This document shows, one piece after another, positions 43,480 to 58,750 of a DNA stretch of 64,000 bases; position 1 is the first letter of the stretch; each line of letters starts with the position of its first letter. The stretch is from NCBI RefSeq assembly GCF_910589235.1, contig NC_060957.1, positions 4,468,312-4,532,311 on the forward strand, in the 5' to 3' direction. The position numbers were made by a program, and so were the translations under genes. Origin of the DNA: Vespa crabro (Eukaryota; Arthropoda; Insecta; Hymenoptera; Vespidae). The notes under the pieces were generated by a model. It had not been told where the DNA came from, did no database searches, and saw only the letters and a program-made list of their open reading frames with translations.

Positions 43480-44560
43480 AAGGATAATAACATGATAGTT
43501 ATTAACGATAAAAACGACAATAAAGGTAGTAACAATTACAATTATAAAGATATTAATGAAAATATCGAAAATAATGATAATAAATACAATAAGAACAATA
43601 ATAATAACGATAATAATGATAATAACGATATTAATAATATCGAAAATAACGACAATAATAAAAATAATAATAACGATAATAATGATAATAACGATAACAT
43701 AGGTAATAATAAAAACAATAATATCAATAATAACGATATTAACGATATAATAATAATAATAATAATTTCGTTAATTAGGATAATTTCGAAAATATCGGTA
43801 ATAACTACGATAACAGGGAAATCGATAATTAACAATAAAATTTATAATAACGATAATAACTACATTAAATGTAATAATAATAACGATAATAACGATAATA
43901 TCGATAAAAATAATAGCGACAATGACGACAAAAGTAATAATAATATTAATGGTATTAAAGATAATAACGATAATAGTAAAAATTATAATAACGATAATAA
44001 CGATAATATCGCATAATAATAATTACAACAATAAAAATAGTAATGATAAAAATAATAACGATTACAACGATATTGACGATAATAATAATAATATTAACAA
44101 CGATATTATGTATAATAACGATATCATCGAGAATAATAAAAATAATATCGATAATAACGATAATAACGATAATAAAATTAATAATAATATCGATAATTGC
44201 AATAATAGCGATAATAAAATATTAATAGTAATAAGAATAAAGATAATATCGATAATAACGGTAATATCGATAATAATTATAACGATGTTTATAAAATTAA
44301 TAATAATAACGTTTATAACGATACTAACGGTAATAATGATAATAAAAATAATAACAATAATATCGATAATAACGGTAATAAAAACAACAATAACAAAAAT
44401 AATAACAATATTAACGAAAATAGTAATAACATTTGTAACGGAAACAACGATAACAGCATTAATAATAATAATAATAATAGCGAATGTAAGTATAATAACG
44501 GTGACACCTATAATATTACTAACAATAATAACGATAATAACCATAATAACGTTAATAATA
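43480..44560 (+). repeat. Blocks D1, D2 and a piece of the large duplication
   Basis: 43,480-44,010 matches 7,655-8,180. 44,085-44,290 (landmark ATAACGATATCATCGAGAAT) matches 14,620-14,825. 44,400-44,560 (ACGGTGACACCTATAAT) matches 7,160-7,290. It is a mosaic of two sources. Confidence 0.78.
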
Positions 44561-45866
44561 GCACTAATAATAACGATAATAACGATAATAGTAATCGTTA
44601 AATAATAATCGTATTAAAGATAATAAAGATAATAACGATACTAACGATAATAGCGAAAATAATAATGACAACAAAAACTTTATTAACGAGAATAAGTATA
44701 ATAACAATTATTATAATGACGGTAAAAAAGGTAACAACGGTAATAATGATAAAAACGATAATAACGATATTAACATTTATAATAATAGCAATAATAAAGA
44801 TATTAACGATGTAAAAGGTTCTAACGCTAATAATAATTACAACAATAACGATAATAACGATTATGATGATAAGAACGGTAATAATACTAATAATAATAAA
44901 AACAATACCGACATTAACAACAATAAGAATAATAATAGAAGTAATAATAACAATTTTAAGAATAATAACTATAAAAACGATAATAACAATAATAATAGTA
45001 GTAATAATAAAGTAATAATTATAATAACGATAAAAACGATTTTAACGATAATAATAATAACCATAATTAGAATAATATCGATAATAATAATAACAATAAT
45101 ATCAGTAATACCGGTAATAACGATAATATCGCTATTAATAATAATGATAATAATTTTAAAACGATAATAATTATCATAATTATAGTAGTAATAACAATAA
45201 CAACGATATTAAAAATAAAAATAATAACGATAAAATAGATAATAATAATAAAATTTATAACGTTAATAAGGTTAATAACGATAATAACGGTAATAATAAT
45301 AAAATTGATAACGTTAATAACGCTAATAAAGGTATAATATTATTAATAATGACGATAATAACGATAATAATAATAGTTATAATAATATTATAACAATAAT
45401 AACGATAACAACGATAATAACGATATCTATAATAACGAGAATAAAGACAATAATAATAACAATAATAATATCGATATTAACTATAATAATGATAGTAACC
45501 ATAATGACGATAATAACGATAATATCGATAATAATAATAATAATAATAACAGTAATAACGAAAATAACGATAATAACGACAGTAATAATAATAATTATAA
45601 TAATAATATCCATAATGCAGATAATGACGCCAATAATAATAATTATAATAATATTAGTAATAACAATGATAATAACGATAATAAACATAATAACAGTAAC
45701 GATGACACGACAATAATAATAACAAATTTAATAACGATAATAACGATAACAACAATAATAACGATGTTAATTATATTAACGATATCAATAATAACGAAAA
45801 TAACGTTAATTTCGATATTAATAATATCAATATTAAATATAATAACGATAATAATAATAATAATAA

Positions 45867-45937
45867 CGACATTATTAACTATAATAAATATAATAACGAT
45901 ATGGTTTTAACGGTAAAATCGACAATAGTAGTAACAA
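45867..45937 (+). repeat. Module M1 copy
   Basis: Reads AACGATATGGTTTTAACGG then TCGACAATAGTAGTAA. Direct partner of the 18,063 copy in the large duplication. Confidence 0.82.
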
Positions 45938-48900
45938 TAATAACGATATTATCGAAAATAACGATAATAACAATAATAATAGTAACAGTAATAACGATAA
46001 TAACGATATAGCGATTAATAATAATATTAATAATAATAATAATATTAATAATAATAATAATATTATAAGATAAAATAATAATAAGATAAAATAATAATAA
46101 TATTAACGATTACAAAGAAAATAATGATAATAATAGTAGTAATAATAACAATAATAACAATAATAAAGATAATAAAGGAAATAACGGTAATTATGAAAAT
46201 AATTATAAGAATAATCTATTTAACATTGATACTAACATAATACCGAAAATATTAATAAAAGTAATAACGATAATAACGTTTATAATAATAAGAACGATAA
46301 TAATATTAATAATAATAACAATATTAACTATTATAACGTTAATAACGATTATAAAAGATGTAATAATAACTAAAAAATATTAAAAATATCGTTAATAATA
46401 GGAGTAATTATAACAAAATTAGGAATAATATATATAGTAACGATAATAACGGTAATAATGGTAGAAGTAATAACTGAAATAACAATAATAATGATGGAGG
46501 CGAAATTAACGTTAAGAATAGTAACGATAATAACGATAATATTGATAATAATAATAACAATATTTACGATAATATCGATAATAGTAATAATAATAATAAC
46601 AATATTAACGATCATAACGATAATAGCGATAATATTAATAAAGATAATAACGATAATAAGATAAATAATAATATCGATAGCAACAATAATAATTATAATG
46701 ATGATTATATTGGTAATACTAATATCGATTACAACGATAATAACGATAATAAGGATAATAATAATAAAATTAATAAGAACAATTACGTTAATAACTAAAA
46801 TAATAATTGCAATAATAACCATAAAAACGATAATAATGATAATAACGATTATAATAACAACGATAGTAACGATAATTTTATTAATAATAATAACGACAAT
46901 AACGATAATAACGATAATAATAATAATAATAATAATAAAGATAATAACGATATTGATGACAAAAACGATAATAATGATAACTATACAAATTATAATAATA
47001 TTAATAATAATAACGACGATAATAACAATAATAATGAGAAGAACAATAAAGATAATAACGATAATAGCCATAAAAATTATGTAAATAATAACGATAATAA
47101 CGTTATTAGTATTAATAATAATAATAACAATAATAATTGCGTTAATGCTGATAAAAACAATAAACATTGTAACGATATTCGAAATAATAATAATGACGAT
47201 AATTATGGTAATAACGATAATAACGATAATTATAATAACATTAAAAACAATAATATTAATAAAAACAATAAATATAATAACGATAATAATAATAAAATAA
47301 TAACAATAATAAGGGTAATAACAATAATATAAATAACACAATTTAGGATAATAATGATTATAAATATAATGATAATAACGATAGTAATAATAATAATAAT
47401 ATCAATGATAAAGATAATAATGATACAAACGATAATAATAATAATAATTATATTAATAACCATAGTAATGATAATAACGATAATAATAATAACATTAATA
47501 TAGATAATAACGATTATAACGATAAAATTAATACTAATAATAACAAAAATAACAATAATAATCATAAAAAATATTTATACCATTAATAATGATAATTACG
47601 ATATTAACGAAAAGAAAGATAATAATAATAAAAATAATATCGATAATAAAGCTAAGAACGATAATAACAATAATAATAAAAATAATAATAAAGATGATAA
47701 CGATGTTAACGATTATAAATATATTAATAATAACAATAAAAGCTATAATAACGATAATAAAGATAATTGTAATAACGATAATATCGATAATAGTAATAAT
47801 AATTATAACGATAATAACGATAATAACGATAATAGTAGTAACAATAAAATCGATAATAACCACAATAATAATAACAATATTAACGATAATAACGATAATA
47901 ACGATTATACGGATTATTATAATAAAGATAATAACGATAATGGCAATAATTATAATAACGATAATGACAATAATAAAGATAATTATATTAATAGAAGTAA
48001 TAATAAAAATATTAACAATGATTGCAATAATAATGATAATAACGATAATAATAGTGGTAACAATTAAAGTAATAAAAATAATAACGATAATAATGATAAT
48101 AAGGATAATAATAATAACGATAATAACGATAAGAGTAATAATAATATCGATAGTAACAATAATTACGATAATAACGAAAATAACGATAATAATAATAAAA
48201 TTAATAACGATAAATCGTTGATGGTAATAATAATAACAACAATAATAACGATAACAACGATGATAAGGATAATAGTAACGACGATAATAAAGACAAAAAT
48301 AATAATAATATTATCGATAATAAAGATAATAACGATTATATTAATAACTGTAATAATAATAAAAACGATAATAACGATAATTACGATAATAATAATAATA
48401 ATAATAACAATGATAAAGATAATAGCGAAAATAATAATAGTAATAATAAAATTAATAATAATATCATTAATATTGATAATAACGGTAATAATAATAACAA
48501 TATCAACGATAATATCCATAATAATAATAACAATATTAAAGATAATATCGATAATAATAATAATTATAATAAAAACAGTAATATCGACAATAAAGATAAT
48601 AACCTTAATAATAATAAGGATTATAATGATAATAACGAAAATAACGATATTAACGATTATAATAATAACGCTAATAACGATAATAATGATAATAATATTA
48701 TTAATAATAACGATAAAAACGATTATAATGGAAATAAGAATAATAACAATATCGATAATAACGAAAATAACGGTAATAACGATAATAATAATATTAGTAA
48801 TAGTAGTAATAATAAAAATGACAATTACGATAATAACGATAATATTAATAGATATAATAACATTATGACAATAATAACGATTGAAAAGATAAATAAGATA

Positions 48901-50629
48901 TACATAATAACGATAATAAAGACAATAATAATAACAATAATAAAATTGATAATAACTATAATAACGATAGTAATCATGAAGACGGCAATGAAGATAATAA
49001 TTATAACGATAATAACGATAATATCGATAATCATTATATTAAGAAGAGCGATAATAACGTGAATAGTAATAACTATAAATTCGATAATAATGATATTAAT
49101 GAAAATAACTATAATAATAACATTAAATAATACACTAATACGGATAATAACAATAACAATAATAACAATAATACGATTATTACGATAATAACGATAATAA
49201 TAAGATTAATAGTAATATCGATAATAAGGATAATTACGAAAAAAACGGTAAAAATGATAATAACTATAATAACGACAATAATAATAATAATAATAACGAT
49301 AATAAATTTAATAGGGATAATAATAATAACAACATCAAAGATAATAACGATATTAACAATAATAACGATAATAATGATAATAATAAAAATAAATATAATG
49401 AAAATAATAATTATAACAATAATAACAATAATAGAGATAATAATGTAAAACGATAATAATAATAAGATTTATGAAGATATTAGCTATAATAACGATAATA
49501 ATTGTAATGTTAACAATAATAACAATAATAACAATAGTAGCGGTAATTACAATATTAACGATAATAACGATAATAATATTAACACTAATAACAATAATAT
49601 CGAAAATAACGTTAATTACGATAATAATAATAACAATTGTAGCGATAATATCGATAAGAATGATAATAATATTAATAATAATATTAATTATTATAACGAT
49701 TATAACGCTAATTATTAAAAGATTATACCTAAAATAAGGATAATAATGATAGGAACGAAAATTATAATAACAATAATAATTATAATGATAATAACGAAAA
49801 AATAATAATAAAAAGACCTATAACAACGATAATATAGATAATAATAGTAGTAATAATAACAATATTAGCAAAAATAACGATAATAACGATAACAATAATA
49901 ACTATAATAACGTTAGTTATAACAATATTAATAACAATAATAACGATAATAAAGATAACAATAATAATCAATAACGATAATGACGATAATAACGTTAATA
50001 ATTAAAATAATAACTATAATAATAATAACTATAAAAACGATAATAACCATAATAACGAAAATAACAATGATAGCGATAATAATAATAATAATAATAATAT
50101 TAACGTAAATAGCGGTAATAACGGTAAGAACGATATAAATAGTAGTAAAAATATACGTAATAACCATAATAAGGATAATAACATTCAAGTAAATAACGAT
50201 AATAAAGACAATAATATTAATAATTATAACGATAATAATGATAATAACGATAATTATTGAATCGAAAATAACGACAATAATAGTAATAATAATAACGTTG
50301 ATAAGGATAATAACGATATCATCGGTAATAATAATAACAAAAATATAGATAATAACGATAATAACGATAATAACGACATTTAATATAATAATAATAACGA
50401 TAATATCGACAATAATAATAACGATAATGACGACAAAAGTAATAATAATATTAATGGTAATAACGATAATAATGATAATATCGATAATAATTATAACGTA
50501 AATGACGACGATAATAATAATCATATTAACGATAATAAGGATAAATACGATATCATCGATAATAATAATAGCAACATTAACAATAATATCAATAAAAACG
50601 ATGATAATCATAGTAATAATTATAACAAC

Positions 50630-50660
<31 letters not shown>

Positions 50661-50998
50661 TTAATAACGATAATAACCATAATAACGATAATAGCGATAT
50701 TAATTATAATAATTATAACAAACAACGATAATTATGATAAAAATAATCATAAAAATATCGATAATAATGATTATAACGATAATAAAAATAAAAACGACAA
50801 TAATATTGATAATAATAATGAAAATAATAATAAAGTCGATGACGATAATAGCGATAATAGTTGGAGTAGTAATATCAATAATAACAATAATAATAATAAT
50901 AAAAAAGATAAAACGATAATTATATTTACGATTATAATAAAAATAGTAATAATAATTATAACGATTATACCGATAATAACGATAATAACGATAAGAAC

Positions 50999-51033
<35 letters not shown>

Positions 51034-52494
51034 TAAAAACAATAATTTGTATATTAACGATAATAATAGTGTTAATGTTAAGAATAATAACAATAATAAC
51101 GATAATATTGATTATGACGATAACAATATTATTGTAAATAACTTCAACAGTAATAATAATAATAACGATAATATCGATATTAACGATGATAATAATAATA
51201 ATAATAAAGATAATAACGATATTTTCGATAATAACGAATATAACGCTAATAACTTTAATAACGTTAATGACGATAGTAACGATTATAATAATAACGATAA
51301 TAACGATAATAGTAGTAATATTATTAAGGTTAATACCGATATTTACGATAATAATTATAATAATAATAAAGATAACAACGATATTAACGATAATAACGAC
51401 AAAAATAATAATGATAATAACGACAAAGATTAATAATAAAATATCATTAGTAACAATAAAAACGATAATGACGATATTATCGATAATAATAATAACGATA
51501 GTGACGATGATAGTAATAACAATTATAAAGTTTATAATGATAATAATAAGAATAATAATTATAGTAGTAGTTGAATTAATAACGATAATAAGGGTAACAA
51601 AAACGACAATAATAACGATATTAACGGAAATAGTTATAACAATATTAACGATAACAACGATAATAAAGATATCTATAATAGCGATAATAAAGACAACAAT
51701 AATATCGATAATAATATCGATAATAATTATAATAACGATAATAACAATAATGACGATAATAACGTTAATAATAAATAAGATAATAAAGATAATATCGATA
51801 ATAATAATAATAATAATAATAACGGTAATAGCGATAATAACGATAATAACGACAATAATAATAATAATAATAACAATTAAAATAATAACTCCAATAACTA
51901 TAATAATGAGAACAATAATAACGACCAAAACGTTAATAACGATAATAATAATAGCAATAATAACAATATTACAGATATTAATAATAAAAAGCATAATAAT
52001 GTTAGTAACAATAACATTAATATTAATAATAATGTTAATGACATTATTAACGATAATAACGATAATTTCGAATATAATAATAACAATAAAATCGATAGTA
52101 AGGATATTAATTATAACAATAATTACATTAATTACGATAATAACGATCAAAAGTAATAATAATAGTAACCATAATAACGATAATAACGATAATAACGATA
52201 ATAATAATAATAATTTCAAAGGTTATAACGATATTAACTGTAATATCGATTTTCATGATAATAACTATACTAATAATAATAATAATAAAATTAAGAACAG
52301 TAAGAACGATTATAATGATAATATCTATATTAACGTTATTATCAATTAGAGTAATAGTAATAATAGAGATATAGTAATAATAATGTTAGTAACGTTATTA
52401 ACGATAATAACGATAATAATATTAACAATTATAACGATAATAACTATATTAAACATAATAATAATATACGATAACAAAGATAACAACAACAATA

Positions 52495-52565
52495 ATAAAA
52501 GTATACTAAGGAAAATATGGATAATAACGATAACAGCGTCAGTAAAAAAAATAATATTTTCGATA
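52495..52565 (+). other. Non-triplet islet
   Basis: AGTATACTAAGGAAAATATG and ACAGCGTCAGTAAAAAAAAT break the triplet step. The segment lies in the part of large copy 2 that copy 1 lacks. I recognise no known element. Confidence 0.55.
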
Positions 52566-52589
52566 ATAACTATAATGACAATAATTATA

Positions 52590-52700
52590 TTAACGATAAT
52601 ATCGATAATAACGTTAATAATACTAGTAGTAATAATTATAATAACGGTGATAACTACATTTATGAAAACAGTAGTAACGATAGTATCGTTAATGTCAATT
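52590..52700 (+). repeat. Short duplicated block K, copy 1
   Basis: Matches 58,275-58,385: AACGTTAATAATACTAG, then ACGGTnATAACTA, then CAGTAGTAACGATAGTATC. Confidence 0.75.
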
Positions 52701-54971
52701 ATTATTGTAATAATAATATCAATAAAAACGATAATAACAATAATAATAATAATCATAATGACGATAATAACGATAATAACGATTATAGTAATAACGATAT
52801 TAACGACAATATTAAAAATAATAATTACGATAATAATGATATTAACGATAATAATAATAGTAATAATATCGATAATAACTATAATAACGATAGTAATGAT
52901 AATAATTTTAACGCAATAACGATTTTAAATATTTTAACGATATTAATAATAAGAATAATAACGATAAGAACGATACTAATAATAATAATAATAATAATAA
53001 TAAAAATAAATACAATAATTTGTATAATAACGATAATAATAGTGGTAGTGTTAAGAATAATAACAATAATAACGATAATAACGATTATGACGATAAAAAT
53101 ATTATTGATAATAATGTCAATAGTAATAATAATAATAATAACTATAAGATCGATATTAACGATAATAACTGTAATAACAGTAATAACTATAATAACGATA
53201 ATTACTATAATAAGGATTAAAATAATAACTATAATAACGATAATTGTAGTAATATTAAATAGGACAATAACGATATTTACGATAATAATTATAATAAAAA
53301 TAAAGATAACAACGATAGTAACAATAATAACAATAATAATACAACAATATTAATAATAATATCGAAAATTAAAATAATAATAATAGCAATAATAAAGATA
53401 TTAACGACAATAACGATAATAATAAAAACAACATTAATAACGATATTAAAGAAAATAGTAATAACAATAGTAACGAAAACAACGATAACAACATTAATAA
53501 TAATAATAATAATATCGAAATTAATTAAAATAACGGTGACAACTATAATATTAATAACAATAATAACGATAATAACGATAATAACTATAGTAATAATACT
53601 AATAATAACGATAATAACGATATTAATGGCAATATCGATAATAACAGAAATATTAATAGTCATAATGAGGATAATAACGATAAATACCTTACTAACGATA
53701 ATAGCGATACTAATATTAACAATATTAAGGATAATATCGTTAATAATTCTAACAATATTCACGATAATATCGATAATAATAATAACACAAAAACAATAAT
53801 AACGATAATAACTATAATAAAATTTATAATAATAACGGTAATAACCATGGTAATAATAGTTATAATAAAGGTAATAACGATAGAAAAAGTATCTAACGAT
53901 AATAATAATAACAACAATAACGATAATAGTGACTATGATGATAAGAAAGATAATAATAATAATAAAAATAAAAATAATAACGAAAATAACGATGATAATC
54001 ATAATAATAAAAGTAATAATAACAATTTAAGAATAGTAACTATTATAACGATTATAACGATAATAGTAGGAGTAATAATAACAGTAATAAAAATAATAAC
54101 GGTAATAAAAATTAAAAGAAAGTTAACGATTATAATATTAACGATAATAACGATAATAACCATAATAATAATAATAATAATGAAGACAACAACGATATTA
54201 ACGATAATAATGACAGTAATAATAACAATAATTATTATAATAACGATAACAATGATAATACCGATAATAACGATAATAACAATAATAATAATAGTAATAA
54301 TTAAGATAATAACGATATTATCGATAATGAGGATAATAACAATAACAATAAAAACAACAATAGCAATTATAATCCTTTAACTATATTAATATTTATCAAA
54401 ATTACAATAATATTGATAATAACGTTAATAACGATAATAATTGTGGCAATAATAACAATGATAACACTAATAACGATAATTGCGATAATAATAGTAATAA
54501 TAATAACAATAATAACAATAATATTGACAATAAGGTTATTACCGATGATAATGATAATTATAATATTCATAATAACTATAATAAGGATATTATCAATAAT
54601 AATAATAACGATAAAAACGATAAGAAAAATATCGATGAAAACGATAAAATAGAATATAATAATAAAAACTTTAACGATAAAATCGATATTAATAATAATA
54701 AATTTAACGTTAATATCCATAATAATTATAATAATAATAGCAATAATAACCGTAACACGGAAAATAACGAGAATAATAATAACGATTATAACAATAATAG
54801 TAATAATTATAATATCGATAGTAACAAGAATAACTATAATGACGATAATAGCGATAATGATAATAACTATAATGACGATGGATATAATAACGATAATATC
54901 TTTAATAACGACAATAATAATAATGTTAATAGCGATATTAAAGATATTAACGTTAATAACGAAATAATAAA

Positions 54972-55289
54972 AACAATTAAAACGATAATAACAATAATTA
55001 TGATAATAACAATAATAATTATAATAGTGATAGCATTAATAACGAAATTTACGATAATAATAATAATAATAAAGATAATAACATTATTAACGATAATAAC
55101 GATAATAAAGAAAATAACGATAATAATAAAAACAATTAAAACGATAATAACAATAATTATGATAATAGCAATAATAATTATAATAGTGATAGCATTAATA
55201 ACGATATTTACGATAATAGCAATAATAACAAAGATAATAACATGATTAACGATAATAACGATAATAAAAATAATAATACTAACAAAATA
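54972..55289 (+). repeat. Tandem duplication, 159 bp x 2
   Basis: AACAATTAAAACGATAATAA starts at 54,972 and 55,131. Both units share ATAGTGATAGCATTAATAAC and AAAGATAATAACAT. 159 is a multiple of three. About ten differences separate the units. Confidence 0.9.
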
Positions 55290-55363
55290 ACGTTAATAAC
55301 GAAATTATCGATAATAACGATAATAATAACAGTAATAACAATAACGATAAAAAACATAATAAC

Positions 55364-55394
<31 letters not shown>

Positions 55395-56493
55395 TTAATA
55401 TTAATAATAATAATAATAATAATAACAATAATAACGATAATAACGATAATAAAAAAAGAATAATAGCAATAAAAACGTTAAATACGATAATAATGATAGT
55501 AATAATAACGATAATTTCGAAACAAACCACAATAACAATAATAATAATTGCAATTATAACGATAATAACGACAATAATGATAATAAGGAAAATAATTATA
55601 ATAATAATTATAATAAAAACGATAAAGATGATAATAATACTTACAATAATAATGATAATAACAATAATAACGATATTAACTATAATAAAATTAATAACTA
55701 TATTTACATTAACAACGATAAGGATATTAGGAATAATAGCGATAATAACTATAATTATGATAATAATAATAAAAGCCTTAATAACAATATAAACGATGAT
55801 AACGATAATAATAATAACGGTAAGGACAATAATAATAATAATAGTAATAACGATAATAATTATAATAACATTAATAATAATAACAATATTAACGGCAATA
55901 TTAATAATAATAATAATAAAGATAAGAGCAATAATAATAATTGCAATAACATTAGTAAACATTATAACGAAAATAACGATAATGACGATGACAATAATAA
56001 GGATTATTACAATAATAACAAAAATAATAAAAACCATAGTATCGTTAATAGTAATAATAATAATACCGTAAAAAAGATAATAAATTTAATAATAAATAAA
56101 AAATAACGATAATAACGATAATATCGGTATAATTATAACAATAATATCGATAATTTCGTTATAAGAAGTAATAATAAATACAATAATAACGATAATACTA
56201 ATAACCATAATAAGGATAATAATAATAATAATAATAACAATAACAACGATACTAACGGTAATAACGATAAGAACAAAATTAACGATAAGAACAAGATTTA
56301 TAAAAATAATAATATCTATAATTATGATAAGAACGATTAGAACTATAATATTAATAACAATAATAACAATAATTACGTAAATAACTAAAAAAAATGATTT
56401 AAATAAGATATTAACGATAATAAATAGAATAACAGTAATAACGATAATAACGACAATAATAATATAAATAAAAACGATAATGACGCTAATAAC

Positions 56494-56581
<88 letters not shown>
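56494..56581 (+). repeat. Pure (AAT)29 microsatellite, 88 bp
   Basis: The longest uninterrupted AAT run I found. It is bounded by AAC on the left and ATCGATAAT on the right. Its purity suggests a recent expansion. Confidence 0.97.
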
Positions 56582-57132
56582 TCGATAATAACAATAATAA
56601 CTGAAATTATAATATTAATAACAACAATAATAACAATAATAGCGATATTAATGATAATAATAAATACGATAAAGTCGATAATATCGATAATAATATTAAC
56701 AATATTAATGATAATATCGATAATAAAAATAACATTATTAACGATAATATCTATAAGCATAAAAATAATAATAATAATAGTAATTACGATAATAACGATA
56801 ATAATAGTAGTATTACTAACATTAATAACAATAATAGCGGTAATAAAGTAATTAACGGTAATAACGATAATTATAATAACAATATTAACAATAATAACGA
56901 TATTATCGATGATAACAATAACAATAATAACGATAATATCTATAATAATAATAGTATTATTAACGTTAACATCGATAATAATAATAATTATAATAACATT
57001 AATAACGATAATATCGATAATAACTATAATAATAATAAAGTAAATAACGATAATAATTATATTAACGATAATAATAATAGTAATAATATCGATAATAACA
57101 ATAACAACGATAATAACGAAATAATAATAATA

Positions 57133-57205
57133 ACGACCTTAATAACTATAATAAAAATAATAACGATATGGGATTAACGATAAAAACGATAATAGTAGTA
57201 ATAGT
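57133..57205 (+). repeat. Module M1 copy
   Basis: Reads AACGATATGGGATTAACG then ACGATAATAGTAGTAA. Confidence 0.78.
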
Positions 57206-57474
57206 AATAACAATAATAACGATAATATATATTTATCAATCTATAAAAATAATAATAATAATAATAATAATAAAAGTAATAACGGAAATACCGATAATAA
57301 CAATGATACTAATAATAAATATAAAAAGGAAAATAACTATAATAATATTAATCATAATAAAGATAACAACGATAATAACGTTAATAACTATTTTAATCCT
57401 AACGATATTAATAATTATAATAATAACAATACTACTGATAATAACGATAATAACGATAATAATAGTATTAATAA

Positions 57475-57720
57475 TAACAATAATAACACTAATAACGTTA
57501 AAAGCGATAATAAGATTATTAACGAAAATAACAATAATTATAATAACCATATTAATAATAAAAACGATGTTATCAATGATGACAATAACGATAATAACGA
57601 TAATATTGATAATAATGATAATATAATTAACGTTAACATCAATAATATTAATAATAATAATAAAATTAATAATGATAATAACGATAATAACTATAATAAT
57701 AATAACGAAAATAACGATAA
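57475..57720 (+). repeat. Duplicated block G, second copy
   Basis: Partner of 31,180-31,400 at an offset of about 26.3 kb, close to that of the large duplication. Confidence 0.88.
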
Positions 57721-58059
57721 TAACGATATTAATGATAATAATAATAATACCAATATCGACAATAACCATAATAACGATAGCAACGATAATAATAATAATA
57801 AAAATAAAAATAATAATAATAATAATAACGTTAACTACGTTAATTACGATAATATTCTTAGTAATTATAACAATAATAGCAATAATAACAATAATAACGA
57901 TAATAATAAAAATGATTATATCGATAATTTCAATAATAATAATAACAATATTAACGATTATATCGATAAAAATAATAACAATAATAACAATATTAAAAAT
58001 AATAATCATAATAACGATAATAATAACATTATTATTAATACCAATAATGACGATAATGA

Positions 58060-58270
58060 CGATATTTAAAATAATAATAATAACAATAATAGAGATAAGA
58101 ACGATATTATCTATAATAACAATATTAATAATAACGATAATAACTAAAATAACGGTGTAACGATAATAATAACAATAATATTAACAATAATATTGATAAT
58201 AATAATAATAATAGCAATAATAACGATAATAAAAATAATAACGATAATAACGATAATAACAATAATAATA
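58060..58270 (+). repeat. Duplicated block L, copy 1
   Basis: Matches 63,250-63,450. Landmarks are ACAATAATAGAGA, ACTAAAATAACGGTGTAACG (ACTAAAATAACGATGTAACG in the partner) and AATATTAACAATAATATT. The two copies are only 5.2 kb apart. Confidence 0.85.
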
Positions 58271-58399
58271 ATAACGATAATATCGATAATAACGTTAATA
58301 ATACTAGCAGTAATAAGTATATTAACGGTAATAACTATATTTAAGAAATCAGTAGTAACGATAGTATCTTTAATAATCATCATATAACGATTATAACGA

Positions 58400-58750
58400 A
58401 AATGACGAGAATAACGATAGTAATAATAAAATTAATAACGATATTTACGATAATAATTATAATAATAATAAAGATAATAACGATAGTAACAATAATAACG
58501 ATAGAAATAATAAAAATATTAATGATAATATCGAAAATTATAAAAATAATAATAGCAATAATAATGATAATATGGATAATATCGATAATAATGATATTAA
58601 TAATAATAATAATAGCAATAATAACGATATTAACGAAAATTGTAATAACATTAGTAACGAAACAACGATATTAACATTAATAATAATAATAATAATATCG
58701 AAATTAAGTACAAAAACGGTGACAACTATAATGTTAATAACAATAATCAC
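58400..58750 (+). repeat. Partner of block I
   Basis: Matches 32,540-32,880 over AACGATATTTACGATAATAA, AATGATAATATCGAAAATTA and GAAAATTGTAATAACATTAG, then the ACGGTGACAACTATAAT module. Confidence 0.85.

Larger units (their letters stand above)
39170..53830 (+). repeat. Large segmental duplication, copy 2 (about 14.6 kb)
   Basis: Collinear partner of 12,075-26,240, wholly in the A-rich orientation. Relative to copy 1 it carries extra sequence at 39,850-41,970, at 43,450-44,085 (the block shared with 7.7-8.2 kb) and at 52,165-53,245. It therefore serves as the uninverted reference for the 21.7-25.4 kb flip. Confidence 0.85.
53831..57474 (+). repeat. Triplet satellite, mostly unpaired
   Basis: It contains the 159-bp tandem at 54,972, the longest pure AAT run of the window at 56,494, module M1 at 57,133 and module M5 at 56,662. 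54,185-54,270 resembles 41,790-41,880. No gene is called. Confidence 0.65.
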
